IMG/VR virus record: IMGVR_UViG_3300025759_000243 | Coordinates: 1-38,209 of that record | Source: a virus | Length of the DNA stretch: 38,209 bases | Reading direction: 5' to 3' (one strand) | Part shown: piece by piece, positions 21,874 through 30,618 of the stretch | How the letters are laid out: each line of letters begins with the position of its first letter | Numbering within the stretch: position 1 is the stretch's first letter | The notes under the pieces: model-generated | What the model saw: only the letters and a program-made list of their open reading frames with translations | Databases searched by the model: none | What the model was told of the DNA's origin: nothing | Made by a program: the position numbers and the translations under genes

Positions 21874-22022
21874 TCTATACTGTCGTAATAAATACTATCG
21901 ACAATTAATTCAAGAACGCTGCCGTCATTAAAGTAAATAGTTAATGTATCTTCACCATAAGTAACATCAACATTGACTACTTCTTTGCCAATAATTCGCT
22001 CTGATATTTCATTGATATCCAT
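21861..22022 (-). CDS. Small protein at the end of the late block
   Basis: 53 residues from the ATG at 22020-22022: MDINEISERIIGKEVVNVDV, TYGEDTLTIYFNDGSVLEL and an acidic end. AAGGTAG lies before this ATG; a longer frame into the exonuclease gene is less likely. A two-strand beta hairpin fold is plausible. The last gene of the minus block, convergent with the plus block. Confidence 0.55.
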   Translation of the reverse strand: MDINEISERIIGKEVVNVDVTYGEDTLTIYFNDGSVLELIVDSIYYDSIDYDD

Positions 22023-22027
22023 TATTT

Positions 22028-22774
22028 CTACCTTATGCTGATAACCGAGTTTGATTTTGTCTCTGATTTTATCGAACTGCTGCTTCGTGACCACGAACCG
22101 CATGACATACATCTCCATCTTTGATAAGTTCTTGTATTAGATTTTTGAAATCCACGTTTGTTGAGATGATTGCTACCACAGGTCGGGCAGACCACTAAGG
22201 AGGTGTAGGAATTGTGGTTTATATACCCACCCAACCATGGTAACAATTTATTATATAACATTTCTAGAAGAAGTGTATCTTGTTCGTTATATTTTTGCAT
22301 TAATTTTCTAGCATCAGGGTCTTTCTTTTCAACATCATTCCATAAGTCCATACCGGAATGTTTTATCTTTGCGCCGATACCTAACTCTTGAGAAACATTA
22401 TCTAATTTATTAGATATAAATCTAAAGTTACGTTTTATTACACGAAGCAAATCAAGCTGTTTGTATGGGCTAGGAGGCGGCAATCCTTCTAATAAAAATT
22501 GCCTATTTAATTCTTTCATATCAAATGCTTGTCCGTTGTAATGGCATACTACGTCAGCTTCATCAATGAGTTTATGAATATGTTTAATCATTCTCTTATG
22601 AGATGATATCCAGTCAGCATCAAAAATTATTTCATCTGAATGACCCCATTTAGCTGCCCAACATATCACAGAACCACGACTGATAATTTGATTGAGACTT
22701 GCGGTGATATCATAAAGACCCCACGCTTTTATGACTGTTGCTTTGGTTTCTATATCAAGAAATAATATTTTCAA
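22028..22774 (-). CDS. DEDDy exonuclease with C-terminal zinc ribbon
   Basis: 248 residues. FLDIET gives D7-x-E9, HYNGQAFDMKEL gives D85, and KYNEQDTLLL gives Y162-x3-D166, so all four acidic positions and the tyrosine of a DnaQ-like 3'-5' exonuclease are seen. CPTCGS (196-201) and RWRCMSCGSW (219-228) form a zinc ribbon. It overlaps the endopeptidase start by 20 bases, which is unusual next to a lysis gene. Substrate is unknown. Confidence 0.82.
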   Translation of the reverse strand: MKILFLDIETKATVIKAWGLYDITASLNQIISRGSVICWAAKWGHSDEIIFDADWISSHKRMIKHIHKLIDEADVVCHYNGQAFDMKELNRQFLLEGLPPPSPYKQLDLLRVIKRNFRFISNKLDNVSQELGIGAKIKHSGMDLWNDVEKKDPDARKLMQKYNEQDTLLLEMLYNKLLPWLGGYINHNSYTSLVVCPTCGSNHLNKRGFQKSNTRTYQRWRCMSCGSWSRSSSSIKSETKSNSVISIR

Positions 22775-23198
22775 AGGGTTTTACTCCCTCTTTGTCAATG
22801 ATTAATGATTGTTTGCGTGGAACATCAGTTTGCGTAAATGCAAGATGAACCCATCTATCAAACTCCAAAATAACTTGGTCATAATCTATATTAGATTCAA
22901 CAATAGCTGCTACTATATCTCTCGGAGTGCCATAATTTGGCGATATAAAATCGATTGCTAATCCTTTTGTGTGTGCTGAGGTGTCTTTACTTCCAAGATG
23001 TCTATTAAGAGGTAAAGAACGATAACCACTGCTAATGAGCATAGGATATCCAAGTAAATCTCTGACATTCTCTAACTTTCCTGCTAAAAATATTAAATTA
23101 TCCATAACTTCTGAATCAGGCGTATTATCAATATCTAGTCTTGTTGCCGTATCAGATTGTATTAATTCTTCTAAAGTAAAATGCGTTGTTAACTTCAT
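22755..23198 (-). CDS. Endolysin, M15-type D-Ala-D-Ala peptidase
   Basis: 147 residues. ISSGYRSLPLNRHLGS, then SAHTKGLAIDF with H76 and D83 and a later WVHLAF with H118 are the three zinc ligands of Peptidase_M15_3. The enzyme cuts peptidoglycan cross-links. No signal peptide is seen, so it needs the holin gene that overlaps it by four bases. Confidence 0.9.
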   Translation of the reverse strand: MKLTTHFTLEELIQSDTATRLDIDNTPDSEVMDNLIFLAGKLENVRDLLGYPMLISSGYRSLPLNRHLGSKDTSAHTKGLAIDFISPNYGTPRDIVAAIVESNIDYDQVILEFDRWVHLAFTQTDVPRKQSLIIDKEGVKPFENIIS

Positions 23199-23587
23199 TT
23201 AGTGACGCCTTTACTTTTTTCAAAACTTCTTAAGCCGCCGAGACCTAACATACCCATCAATACTGTCATTAATGAACCCATATCAAATGATGGGACAGGT
23301 AATGTAATATTAAAGATTGCTGCTGCAAATAACACAATAGGCTGTAATATAAAATGCCAACCTAATGCTAATGCACATATCCAACCACAAGCTGGTCGCC
23401 AACCAGCAACCCAAATAGAGCGATGGTTAGCTTCATTTTTATTTATGTCTATTTGTCCCATATTAGCTTCATGAGCGTGTTTTTGTGCCATAGTGGCTAT
23501 CTCATGTGCTAACTTATTCTTTTGGTCTTTATCTTCAATAAATTTATCTAATAAACCAACGACTGGTCCAATCAATGATGCTAACAT
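23195..23587 (-). CDS. Holin, 3TM type
   Basis: 130 residues. After a helical HEIATMAQKHAHEANMGQ segment, WVAGWRPACGWICALALGWHF with the RPACGW motif and membrane stretches (~58-80, ~83-95, ~103-118) match the Holin_3TM family. It forms the pore that releases the endolysin and lies just upstream of its gene. Confidence 0.85.
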   Translation of the reverse strand: MLASLIGPVVGLLDKFIEDKDQKNKLAHEIATMAQKHAHEANMGQIDINKNEANHRSIWVAGWRPACGWICALALGWHFILQPIVLFAAAIFNITLPVPSFDMGSLMTVLMGMLGLGGLRSFEKSKGVTK

Positions 23588-23596
23588 ATTTGCTCC

Positions 23597-23935
23597 TTAT
23601 ATTTCATTCTCGTCAAAACCGAACTCGTCAGCTATGTGTTTTCTTAATTCTTTGAAATTTTTATCATGCCTTAAATAAGATTTGCCATATATATGATTCA
23701 TCATGTGAATTATTTCATGAACCATTGATTTGATTAAACTTGTAAGAAATCTATGTCGTTCAGGACAAATTCCTATTGTGTCTGGGTCTGGTGTATAGGT
23801 TGCCATACAGTCATCTTTTACAGGTATTATCTCAAACTCTACTTCATTTGATAGCGGAAGTCCAGCGTTTCTTAAAACATCAGTAGCAATCAACATATCG
23901 TAAACAGCTTTGATTGTTTTAATATCTATTTTCAT
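23597..23935 (-). CDS. HExxH metallopeptidase-like protein
   Basis: 112 residues. KSMVHEIIHMMNHIYGKSYL carries H73-E-x-x-H77 with a later H90 as a likely third zinc ligand, as in SprT-like proteins. No signal peptide is seen. The gene sits in the lysis block, four bases into the next gene. It may process a phage or host protein. Confidence 0.65.
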   Translation of the reverse strand: MKIDIKTIKAVYDMLIATDVLRNAGLPLSNEVEFEIIPVKDDCMATYTPDPDTIGICPERHRFLTSLIKSMVHEIIHMMNHIYGKSYLRHDKNFKELRKHIADEFGFDENEI

Positions 23936-24363
23936 CTTCTATCTAATGGGTTAGTAGTAGCACGTTTAATCACATCAAGTTTGTCTTCTACAGAACGTAT
24001 CATTGTCTCTACTTCTGACTTGGTTGCTTCTGTAGTTGCTTTAAGTTCTCTTTGTGTTGATAGAGCGACTGCATTGCTTTCTTTTGCAAGCACATACGCA
24101 TCAGCAACTTTCTCTTGTAGCCTAACATTGGTATTGAGTCCTTCCAACTGTCTTTCTTTAATAGCAGATACAGTTAATTGCAGTTCATTAATATTGTCCT
24201 CAATAACTCTGAACTTACTTGTAGCTTCAATAGTCTTTAACATTTTATTGTAAAAGGTCACTCCGGCGTATCCGCTCCCAAGAACGATTGGAAAAAGAAT
24301 AATAATAATCTTCGATATCGTTCCTTTTGAGAAGGTCAAGTTGAAACTCTCTGGTAGTTGCAT
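23932..24363 (-). CDS. Membrane-anchored coiled-coil protein (spanin-like candidate)
   Basis: 143 residues: a short N-terminal tail, a membrane helix (IIIILFPIVLGSGYAGVTFY, ~19-38), and a long coiled coil to the end (ELQLTVSAIKERQLEGLNTN). AGGAG is the start signal. The fold and place near holin and endolysin suggest an inner-membrane spanin, but there is no paired lipoprotein. The first 119 bases overlap the gene for a cysteine-rich secreted protein. Confidence 0.5.
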   Translation of the reverse strand: MQLPESFNLTFSKGTISKIIIILFPIVLGSGYAGVTFYNKMLKTIEATSKFRVIEDNINELQLTVSAIKERQLEGLNTNVRLQEKVADAYVLAKESNAVALSTQRELKATTEATKSEVETMIRSVEDKLDVIKRATTNPLDRR

Positions 24364-25252
24364 TTATTGGGAACTCCTGTGTTATACTGAACATATCAGT
24401 CAATGGTGGTTGATAAAATTCTATCGGTTTGTTTAATAATTCTAATGAAAGGACTAAGCCAAAACCATGAACGATTTCTTTGGGACTATCAACGACATCA
24501 TTTTTACTATTTTCAGATTGTTCGTCATTCCCATCTTGTTTGTTTTCTTTTACTTCTTTGGTGTTATCAGTCTTGTTATCAGTTTTATCCTTGACATCAT
24601 CACTGCTATTACTGAGTTCTTCTTGGACGACTGATTCAATCGTCTGCGGTGCATCTATTACCGGAACAGTTACAGTATCTATTTGAATGGGACTCACAGG
24701 GTTTGTAGGACTCGTCACTGAAATTGGACTCACTGGGTCTGTAGTGCTTTGAGTGCATGTGTTCTGCGATTCTGACCAATCGCTCCATACTTCTGTGCCA
24801 TATGGATTTGGACATGAACTTATCCTCGTTTCAGTAATTTGACCATCATAGCCAATATTACATTGTAACACCCTAGTATCAAATGAAGTAACACAAGTAG
24901 GAGGGTTAGGGGTACAGTTATCAGAAGTAGTCTGCCAATCTGTCCAGCTTGCTTGTTTGCAAACATAGGTTCTACTTTGTTGTATTCCTCCACTATAATT
25001 GATGGGACAAGATAGTGTTTGATACTCGATACTGTCCACGCAAATAGTTTCTTGAAACTGCGTGCAATAAGGGTCATCAGGTCTGTGCCATTCACAATAA
25101 TGGTTCTCAATAGCCACGCTAACTTCGATACCATCGCATACCATACTGCCTTCAAGATACCACCCATCTTCGCCATTATCATAGTAACAACTCCACGCAT
25201 ATAAATTACTCCATTGGATAAGTAACAGTAGGAGGAAGCCAATCCTTACCAT
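24245..25252 (-). CDS. Secreted cysteine-rich protein with thrombospondin-like repeats
   Basis: 335 residues from ATG 25250-25252 with GAGG five bases before it. A signal peptide (VRIGFLLLLLIQWSNLYA) precedes about 150 residues with repeated cysteines and W-x-x-W-x5-C units (WTDWQTTSDNC, WSDWSESQNTC), like TSP1-type modules. A Pro/Thr and then Asp/Lys/Asn-rich linker follow, then a C-terminal domain. It probably works outside the cell or on the virion. The last 119 bases overlap the coiled-coil gene. Confidence 0.65.
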   Translation of the reverse strand: MVRIGFLLLLLIQWSNLYAWSCYYDNGEDGWYLEGSMVCDGIEVSVAIENHYCEWHRPDDPYCTQFQETICVDSIEYQTLSCPINYSGGIQQSRTYVCKQASWTDWQTTSDNCTPNPPTCVTSFDTRVLQCNIGYDGQITETRISSCPNPYGTEVWSDWSESQNTCTQSTTDPVSPISVTSPTNPVSPIQIDTVTVPVIDAPQTIESVVQEELSNSSDDVKDKTDNKTDNTKEVKENKQDGNDEQSENSKNDVVDSPKEIVHGFGLVLSLELLNKPIEFYQPPLTDMFSITQEFPINATTREFQLDLLKRNDIEDYYYSFSNRSWERIRRSDLLQ

Positions 25253-25679
25253 ATAACCTCGCAAATACTTCAGGTTTTAATTCAAACCATGCTCTTAAAG
25301 CTGCATCACCAATAGCACCATTGATTGGACAAGCACTACCAGCTTGTAACATAGCTTCAAACACTCTTTCATCTTGACATAAAACTCCGACTGCAGCAAC
25401 CTTTAATCCTAAATCATTTAATACTTTAGATAACTTGATACGTTCGCAGTTTTCATCAGTAATTGTTACGCCACCACTTACAGCAAATACGCCTGTGTTA
25501 GCTCCACCACTAACTCCGGATTTACACATATCATTACTGAAAGCAGAAATAGAAGGTGCCATAGCACTCGGTACAGGCATCCCAGAATATTTGATAGTAG
25601 TTTCAGCAGATAATACATTATGAACCCAAAATAAAATAACTAACAAACAAGATACAATAACCGCAGTTACTCTATCCAT
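25206..25679 (-). CDS. Conserved secreted phage protein
   Basis: 157 residues. A signal-like N-terminus (TAVIVSCLLVILFWVHNVLS) leads to PVPSAMAPSISAFSNDMCKSG, AVSGGVTITDENCERIKLSKVL and KVAAVGVLCQDERVFEAMLQAG. This text recurs in aquatic podoviruses and myoviruses, always near structural genes, without a proven role. A one-base overlap with the coiled-coil gene. Confidence 0.65.
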   Translation of the reverse strand: MDRVTAVIVSCLLVILFWVHNVLSAETTIKYSGMPVPSAMAPSISAFSNDMCKSGVSGGANTGVFAVSGGVTITDENCERIKLSKVLNDLGLKVAAVGVLCQDERVFEAMLQAGSACPINGAIGDAALRAWFELKPEVFARLYGKDWLPPTVTYPME

Positions 25680-25900
25680 TATTGAAAAAATTTTCCTACA
25701 ATAAATGCAATAACAGTTGCGATTGCACTAAACAGCCACATCGCTACTCTTTTACCACCTTTAAATTCATCTAATGTAGATTTGATTTCGTCTATAGAAG
25801 TATCCATTTTATCGACTTTGTTCATAATATGGTCTATGTCTTTTTTCATATGGTCAATTTCTGCAGAGTGAACTGCTACTGTTTCTTGAACCTTCTCCAT
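25679..25900 (-). CDS. XhlA-like coiled-coil membrane protein
   Basis: 73 residues: a coiled coil (AEIDHMKKDIDHIMNKVDKM) and a C-terminal membrane helix (VAMWLFSAIATVIAFIVGKF). This matches hemolysin XhlA-type and DUF1515 helper proteins often found by holins. It may help lysis. Confidence 0.6.
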   Translation of the reverse strand: MEKVQETVAVHSAEIDHMKKDIDHIMNKVDKMDTSIDEIKSTLDEFKGGKRVAMWLFSAIATVIAFIVGKFFQ

Positions 25901-25959
25901 CAGAATCCTTTCTTGGTGCGTTGTATAGGTTTATAGGGGGTAAAGTTAAATCGTGCCAT
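25900..25959 (-). CDS. Possible 19-residue microprotein
   Basis: MARFNFTPYKPIQRTKKGF, with the ATG one base after the upstream TGA region and its TGA overlapping the next ATG (TGATG). It is basic and fills a 60-base gap exactly between two genes. The ribosome site is weak and it may be read by re-initiation. Existence is uncertain. Confidence 0.35.
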   Translation of the reverse strand: MARFNFTPYKPIQRTKKGF

Positions 25960-25960
25960 A

Positions 25961-27721
25961 TCATTCGTATCTGTTATCTCTAATGTTTAATAGAGATGTG
26001 GCTGCTGGTGATTTAGTTGCTAATTGCTCACCTAAACCAGTCATCAATCCGCCTGTTCTTGGAGTAATGTAACGATTAAACAATGACATTCCGGGTTTTG
26101 TATACAATGAACTTCCTCCTATTATTCCAGCTGCTGCTATCGGATTAATATATTGTGGTAATGTTCCAGCCATCAATCCCATAGTTGCCAATCTACCAGC
26201 AGTGCCAGAATCAGGAGTAGAATCACCAATAACTTTTTTAGCATCTTCTGCTAATGATTGAAAATTCTTTTGTCCTCTTGCAATTAATTTTCTATCTACT
26301 GCAGAAATTTTACCACCTGTTGCAGCATTATATAATTGAGATGGGTTTATTAATCCATCACTTCGTTTTGCTGCTTTCTCTAAAACTACAAGTCTTGAGT
26401 ATGCGTTGTCAATATTTTTTAATTCAACAGCGTGTTTACCGTTTTGATTCATTATATTTCTATAAAATGCATTGTATCCATCTTCTAACGCATCACCCAT
26501 ATTTCTTTGAACAGCATCGCCTGAACTTTTAAAATTACTTACTTGTTTTTTCCAGTCAGATTGAATGCTTTTTAAAATTTGAGGACTTTTATTATTTGTT
26601 AACGCAGTTTTCATATTGTTCATTAATTGGGCAAATTGTTGTTTTTGCCCTTCGCCTAACATACCTGATTTGTCGCCTGTTGTGTATTTTTTAACAACAT
26701 CGTCCATCTGCGCACCAGCTTTGTTCATATCAAGTTTTAATGTAGGTATAAGTTTGTCATACATTTTACTTAATACATTTTGAGCTTCAACAATAGAATC
26801 ACGTCCAGATAAATTTCTACTTGCTTTTCTGCCTACTGGTTTTAATACTTCATCAATAACTACATGATTAAAATCTTGAATAGATTTTTCATGAGCACCA
26901 GAAAATAAACCTCTAACAAATGGTGTTTTTAAACCAGTTTCTTCTGCTTGTTTTAATGTGCCTCCGATTGCTTGTCCCGGAGTCAAAGAAATTCCTTTTT
27001 CTTTTAACCTTTTGGCTGCTTCTGATAATTTAGGAGTTATTGTTCTACCTAAAGCACCTACTGCACCAGTGAATAAAGCACCTGTTGTTGCTCCTTGAAC
27101 TGCTCCTAAAGGCATATCTTTTGCTTCTTTAGCAGTTCCCATTCCGTATAAACTACCATATCCTGCACCTCTAGCAATATTGCCAGCTAATGTTGTTCCA
27201 CCTTTTAATGCTGCTCCACCTGCACCAATAAAAGGAACTGCAAGACCGCCTGCTATTTCAAGCCCTGTTGATAAAACAGGGTGTTCTTTTTGAAATAACT
27301 GTTGACGTGCTCTAATCTCATCTCTAGTTTTTTTATAACCACTATCACCAATAGATGGTAAAGTTCCAACCATAGAGCCTAATCCAGCACCCATTTGGTC
27401 TGACAATGAAACTTTTTGTGGCTCAGTAGTAGGCATTTGTGCTGCTAATCCGCCAAGTTGCATTTCTTTAGATAATTGTTGCGGAGCAGTTCTTAATGCT
27501 GCTTCTATCTCATCAGCAGAACCAAATGTCGCACCTTGTGCCAATGAACGTAAAGATTCAGCACCCATATTATATTTAGGCTGTTGTGCTTGTCTTTGAT
27601 TAAACAATATCTCAGCATTTTTAATAATATCTTCTTGTGATGCTCCTACTGGACCTTCTAATTTTAGAATACTTCCGTCAGGTGCTTCTACTTGATATAT
27701 TTTTAATTCCTGTTCTGCCAT
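25961..27721 (-). CDS. Internal virion / DNA ejection protein
   Basis: 586 residues. An N-terminal LKIYQVEAPDGSILKLEGP with GASQEDIIKNAE domain, a long Gly/Ala-rich stretch (GLEIAGGLAVPFIGAGGAAL and later) that could insert in membranes, then mostly helical text with a conserved YNAFYRNIMNQNG. Such large Ala/Gly-rich proteins in this position are ejection proteins of podovirus-like phages, extruded to form the DNA channel. No lytic transglycosylase motif is seen. Confidence 0.7.
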   Translation of the reverse strand: MAEQELKIYQVEAPDGSILKLEGPVGASQEDIIKNAEILFNQRQAQQPKYNMGAESLRSLAQGATFGSADEIEAALRTAPQQLSKEMQLGGLAAQMPTTEPQKVSLSDQMGAGLGSMVGTLPSIGDSGYKKTRDEIRARQQLFQKEHPVLSTGLEIAGGLAVPFIGAGGAALKGGTTLAGNIARGAGYGSLYGMGTAKEAKDMPLGAVQGATTGALFTGAVGALGRTITPKLSEAAKRLKEKGISLTPGQAIGGTLKQAEETGLKTPFVRGLFSGAHEKSIQDFNHVVIDEVLKPVGRKASRNLSGRDSIVEAQNVLSKMYDKLIPTLKLDMNKAGAQMDDVVKKYTTGDKSGMLGEGQKQQFAQLMNNMKTALTNNKSPQILKSIQSDWKKQVSNFKSSGDAVQRNMGDALEDGYNAFYRNIMNQNGKHAVELKNIDNAYSRLVVLEKAAKRSDGLINPSQLYNAATGGKISAVDRKLIARGQKNFQSLAEDAKKVIGDSTPDSGTAGRLATMGLMAGTLPQYINPIAAAGIIGGSSLYTKPGMSLFNRYITPRTGGLMTGLGEQLATKSPAATSLLNIRDNRYE

Positions 27722-27730
27722 GTTTTATCC

Positions 27731-28876
27731 TTATGGTAATAATCTAAAGCCGCCTGATGTTGTAGGTTTAATATCTCCGCCAATCATATTGCTTGACATT
27801 GATTGACCACCGCCATATTTTTCTTCAAAAGTTTGAGGGAATAAAATATTTTTATCAGAAAATTCTTTTAAAACATCATAGAACCCTTCATCAATTTGAC
27901 CATTTTTCTTACGATAATCTCTAGCAAGTTTTGCTACATCAGAATTACGTTTAGCTAAAGCCTGTTGAGTTTCTAACATGATTTCTCTTGCTTTTGGTGA
28001 TGTTGTTATGCCGCCAGATGCTTTGACCAAGAAGTCTCTATCAGCATCAGACATACTTCCGGGCATACCTGCACCACCAGCTGGGTTTCTCAATTCAAGA
28101 GCATATTCTTTAAATAATGCGTCAGCAGCTTCAATGTTTGGTATATCTTCTGCCATTGGAAATCCAGCAGAATTAAGTAATTTACCTAATTCAACACCTG
28201 TTCCTGTTAATTTACCTGTATCAATATCTTTTAACAAATTAGATGCTCTTTCAAGTTTTGCAACTCTATCTCTAGATTTAATTTCAGCTTCTTGTAAATC
28301 AGTAAATGTTTTACCGAAATATTTACCAACTTCTTGAGCTTCAGCACCCTGTTCTTTAAATACGATTGTAGGTGGAGCAAATGTTGTTTCTTTATTAAGT
28401 TGGTTTTTAGCATTAATAACAGCTGCTTTTAATGCAGGATTATTTGGGTCTTTACGTAATGCTTCTTCTGCTTTATTAAGGTAATTTTGTGCTTTTTCTC
28501 CACTTGTCATACCTTGTAATTCAATTTGTCTGCCAAGTTTTTGAAGTGTCATCATATCTGTCAAGTTTTTACTTGCTACATCATAAGTTCCTTGCGCACC
28601 TTGCATACCACCGAGATATGCTTTTGACAAATAAGGGACAGCACTACCTAATCCTAAATTTTTAGGAGTTGCTAAATATGTTAATGCCCCTGTCAATAAG
28701 CCTCGTTTAGTCGCCTGATTTTGTAATTGCTGTTGCTGTTCAGGTGTCATAAAAGCATTAGCCAATCCGGGCTGAGTCATAAATAAATTTGGAAGATTCA
28801 TACCTTGAGTATTTGTAGTATTCATAGTATTTGGGTCATAACCGCCAGCTGTATTAAAATAATCTAGTATTCCCAT
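27731..28876 (-). CDS. Second internal virion / ejection protein
   Basis: 381 residues. A Gln/Asn-rich opening (TPEQQQQLQNQATKRG), an amphipathic centre (AEEALRKDPNNPALKAAVIN) and the conserved LRNPAGGAGMPGSMSDADRDF (about 263-284) followed by KASGGITTSPKAREIM. This last pattern is frequent in ejection proteins of aquatic phages. It lies 10 bases upstream of the larger ejection protein gene. Confidence 0.65.
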   Translation of the reverse strand: MGILDYFNTAGGYDPNTMNTTNTQGMNLPNLFMTQPGLANAFMTPEQQQQLQNQATKRGLLTGALTYLATPKNLGLGSAVPYLSKAYLGGMQGAQGTYDVASKNLTDMMTLQKLGRQIELQGMTSGEKAQNYLNKAEEALRKDPNNPALKAAVINAKNQLNKETTFAPPTIVFKEQGAEAQEVGKYFGKTFTDLQEAEIKSRDRVAKLERASNLLKDIDTGKLTGTGVELGKLLNSAGFPMAEDIPNIEAADALFKEYALELRNPAGGAGMPGSMSDADRDFLVKASGGITTSPKAREIMLETQQALAKRNSDVAKLARDYRKKNGQIDEGFYDVLKEFSDKNILFPQTFEEKYGGGQSMSSNMIGGDIKPTTSGGFRLLP

Positions 28877-28885
28877 GTCTTTTCC

Positions 28886-29470
28886 TTAGTATTGTGGGTA
28901 GTTAAGATTCATCATATATTCCATTGGGTCACGGAACATATTTGCTCCACCAAAACCAAATTGTCTATATGGTTGTGTTGCACCCATTGTTGGTGCAGTT
29001 ACATCAACTCTTGGTTTTTGCACTTCAGTAGTTAAATGTGAAGGAACATAAGTATTCATACTTTGTTGAGATGGAATAATTGCTGGAGCACCTGCTGTGC
29101 TATCCATTTGGTAATTTGGTTGAGGTTGCATTAAAGCAGTCGCACCCATCATTGTAAGCATTGGATTTTCTTTAGCGTATTGCCCCATAGAAGATAATCC
29201 GCCACCAATTTTATCAAATATGCTAGGAGCAACTCCTTTAGCACCCTCAGTCGTCAATATAGATGGAATTGTGCTAGACCCTGCTTTCGCTCCTAATCCT
29301 GAAAGCAATCCTCCTTCAGTTAATAAATTACCAGCCATGCCTGAACCTGTTAATGCTCCGTAACCTGCACCGCCAAGACCACCGACTGCTGCACCTTGAA
29401 GTGGATTACCACCTCTTAACATTGATATACCAGCACCTACTCCAGCACCGATTGTTATTGGGTCACTCAT
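28886..29470 (-). CDS. Glycine-rich virion protein (third internal protein)
   Basis: 194 residues. The first 85 are Gly/Ala/Leu-rich (GAGVGAGISMLRGGNPLQGA), suited to membrane insertion, then a Gln/Pro/Tyr-rich tail. Position between the 381-residue structural proteins suggests an ejection partner. The ATG overlaps the upstream stop by one base. Confidence 0.6.
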   Translation of the reverse strand: MSDPITIGAGVGAGISMLRGGNPLQGAAVGGLGGAGYGALTGSGMAGNLLTEGGLLSGLGAKAGSSTIPSILTTEGAKGVAPSIFDKIGGGLSSMGQYAKENPMLTMMGATALMQPQPNYQMDSTAGAPAIIPSQQSMNTYVPSHLTTEVQKPRVDVTAPTMGATQPYRQFGFGGANMFRDPMEYMMNLNYPQY

Positions 29471-30615
29471 TATTTAACTCCTTTAATTTTACCAACAAGG
29501 TAGCATAATGGTTCAAAGATGTTTCTGTATATGCGACCTAATGTATCACGTTTCTTACCTTTAGATTCTTGATAGATATCTTTTGTTCTATGTTTAACAA
29601 GATGCTCAAGAACTGCTCTAACTGCTTTGTTATACCATTTATTGCCCATTTTGTATGAGATTTTAACTAATGGTAAAAATAATGTATGGTAGCCAACTTC
29701 ATGCTCTTTTTTAAGTTTTTCTTGTGAGTATTTTAACCATACTGCATTTCTAAATGAACCGAATCCATATGCTTGATTCATAGCTGTACATATGATTTTA
29801 CCACCGCCTGATGTTTCTTGTGTTGTTGTTGATTGAATAGGCACAGGAGCCCCATAAACAGCACCTAAGTAACTTGATAATTTTTCATATGGTTTTTGTT
29901 GAGCAAAGTTAAATCGTGCTACATCAGCTTCTAATTTGGCTTGGTCATATGCTTCTTTTGTTTGACCTGTTTGCATTAATTGATTAATGTCTTGATATTC
30001 ACTTGCTGCCATTGCAGGTGCATTTAATGCTGCTGCTTCCTGCCTTGCACGTTCACTTGCGTAGTCTTGATAGCGTAGCTGTCCTGCTTGAGAAGCTAGT
30101 GCGTTAGCAAGGTTTTGTTCTGCTCTAGACTCTACATTTTGTTGAGCGCCACTTCCCATACGACCTGCCATTACTGCACCACTACGCCCACCTTTAAGTG
30201 CATCATAATATCCTTGTGTAGCAATATCTCTTGCTCCTGCTAATGCTTGATTTAAATATGGATTACTTTGACTTAAATATGTTCCACCAACTGTTCCTGC
30301 TTGCTGTTGGAGTGCAGCTTGTTGCAATGGGCTACCGGCTAATGCTCTTTGTTCTGCTAATCCTAATGCTTGAGTTGTTTGTGTAGATGGAGATACATAT
30401 GTTTGTCCAGGATAGTATTCTGGACCAGCACCTTTGTATAAATCCTTTGCCTCCCTTAAACCAAAGGTTACATAGGGCTGTAACCAATCTGGAATATCGG
30501 TTGTTGTTTGGGATGTACCACCTCCACTGTCACCACCACCACCAAATAATCCACCACCACCAGCGAATGTACACATTCTAACGGATAGCGTTAATAATTT
30601 CCATAAATTTAACAT
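29470..30615 (-). CDS. Conserved structural protein, Gly/Ala-rich with basic C-terminus
   Basis: 381 residues. After GGGGLFGGGGDSGGGTSQ the text TTDIPDWLQPYVTFGLREAK and YYPGQTYVSPSTQTTQALGL is common in podovirus tail or ejection proteins. From ~280 (KIICTAMNQAYGFGSFRNAVW) a distinct Lys-rich domain begins, with AVRAVLEHLVKHRTKDIYQE. GGAG seven bases before the ATG supports the start. The two-part form could be a fusion. Confidence 0.65.
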   Translation of the reverse strand: MLNLWKLLTLSVRMCTFAGGGGLFGGGGDSGGGTSQTTTDIPDWLQPYVTFGLREAKDLYKGAGPEYYPGQTYVSPSTQTTQALGLAEQRALAGSPLQQAALQQQAGTVGGTYLSQSNPYLNQALAGARDIATQGYYDALKGGRSGAVMAGRMGSGAQQNVESRAEQNLANALASQAGQLRYQDYASERARQEAAALNAPAMAASEYQDINQLMQTGQTKEAYDQAKLEADVARFNFAQQKPYEKLSSYLGAVYGAPVPIQSTTTQETSGGGKIICTAMNQAYGFGSFRNAVWLKYSQEKLKKEHEVGYHTLFLPLVKISYKMGNKWYNKAVRAVLEHLVKHRTKDIYQESKGKKRDTLGRIYRNIFEPLCYLVGKIKGVK

Positions 30616-30618
30616 AGT

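Noticed and set aside
24820-25242. 140-codon minus-strand frame inside the cysteine-rich gene
   Set aside because: The other frame has a signal peptide, regular cysteines and a GAGG site; this one has no start signal.
27978-28337. 119-codon plus-strand frame in the ejection protein gene
   Set aside because: Shadow of a well-supported minus-strand gene in a long one-direction block.
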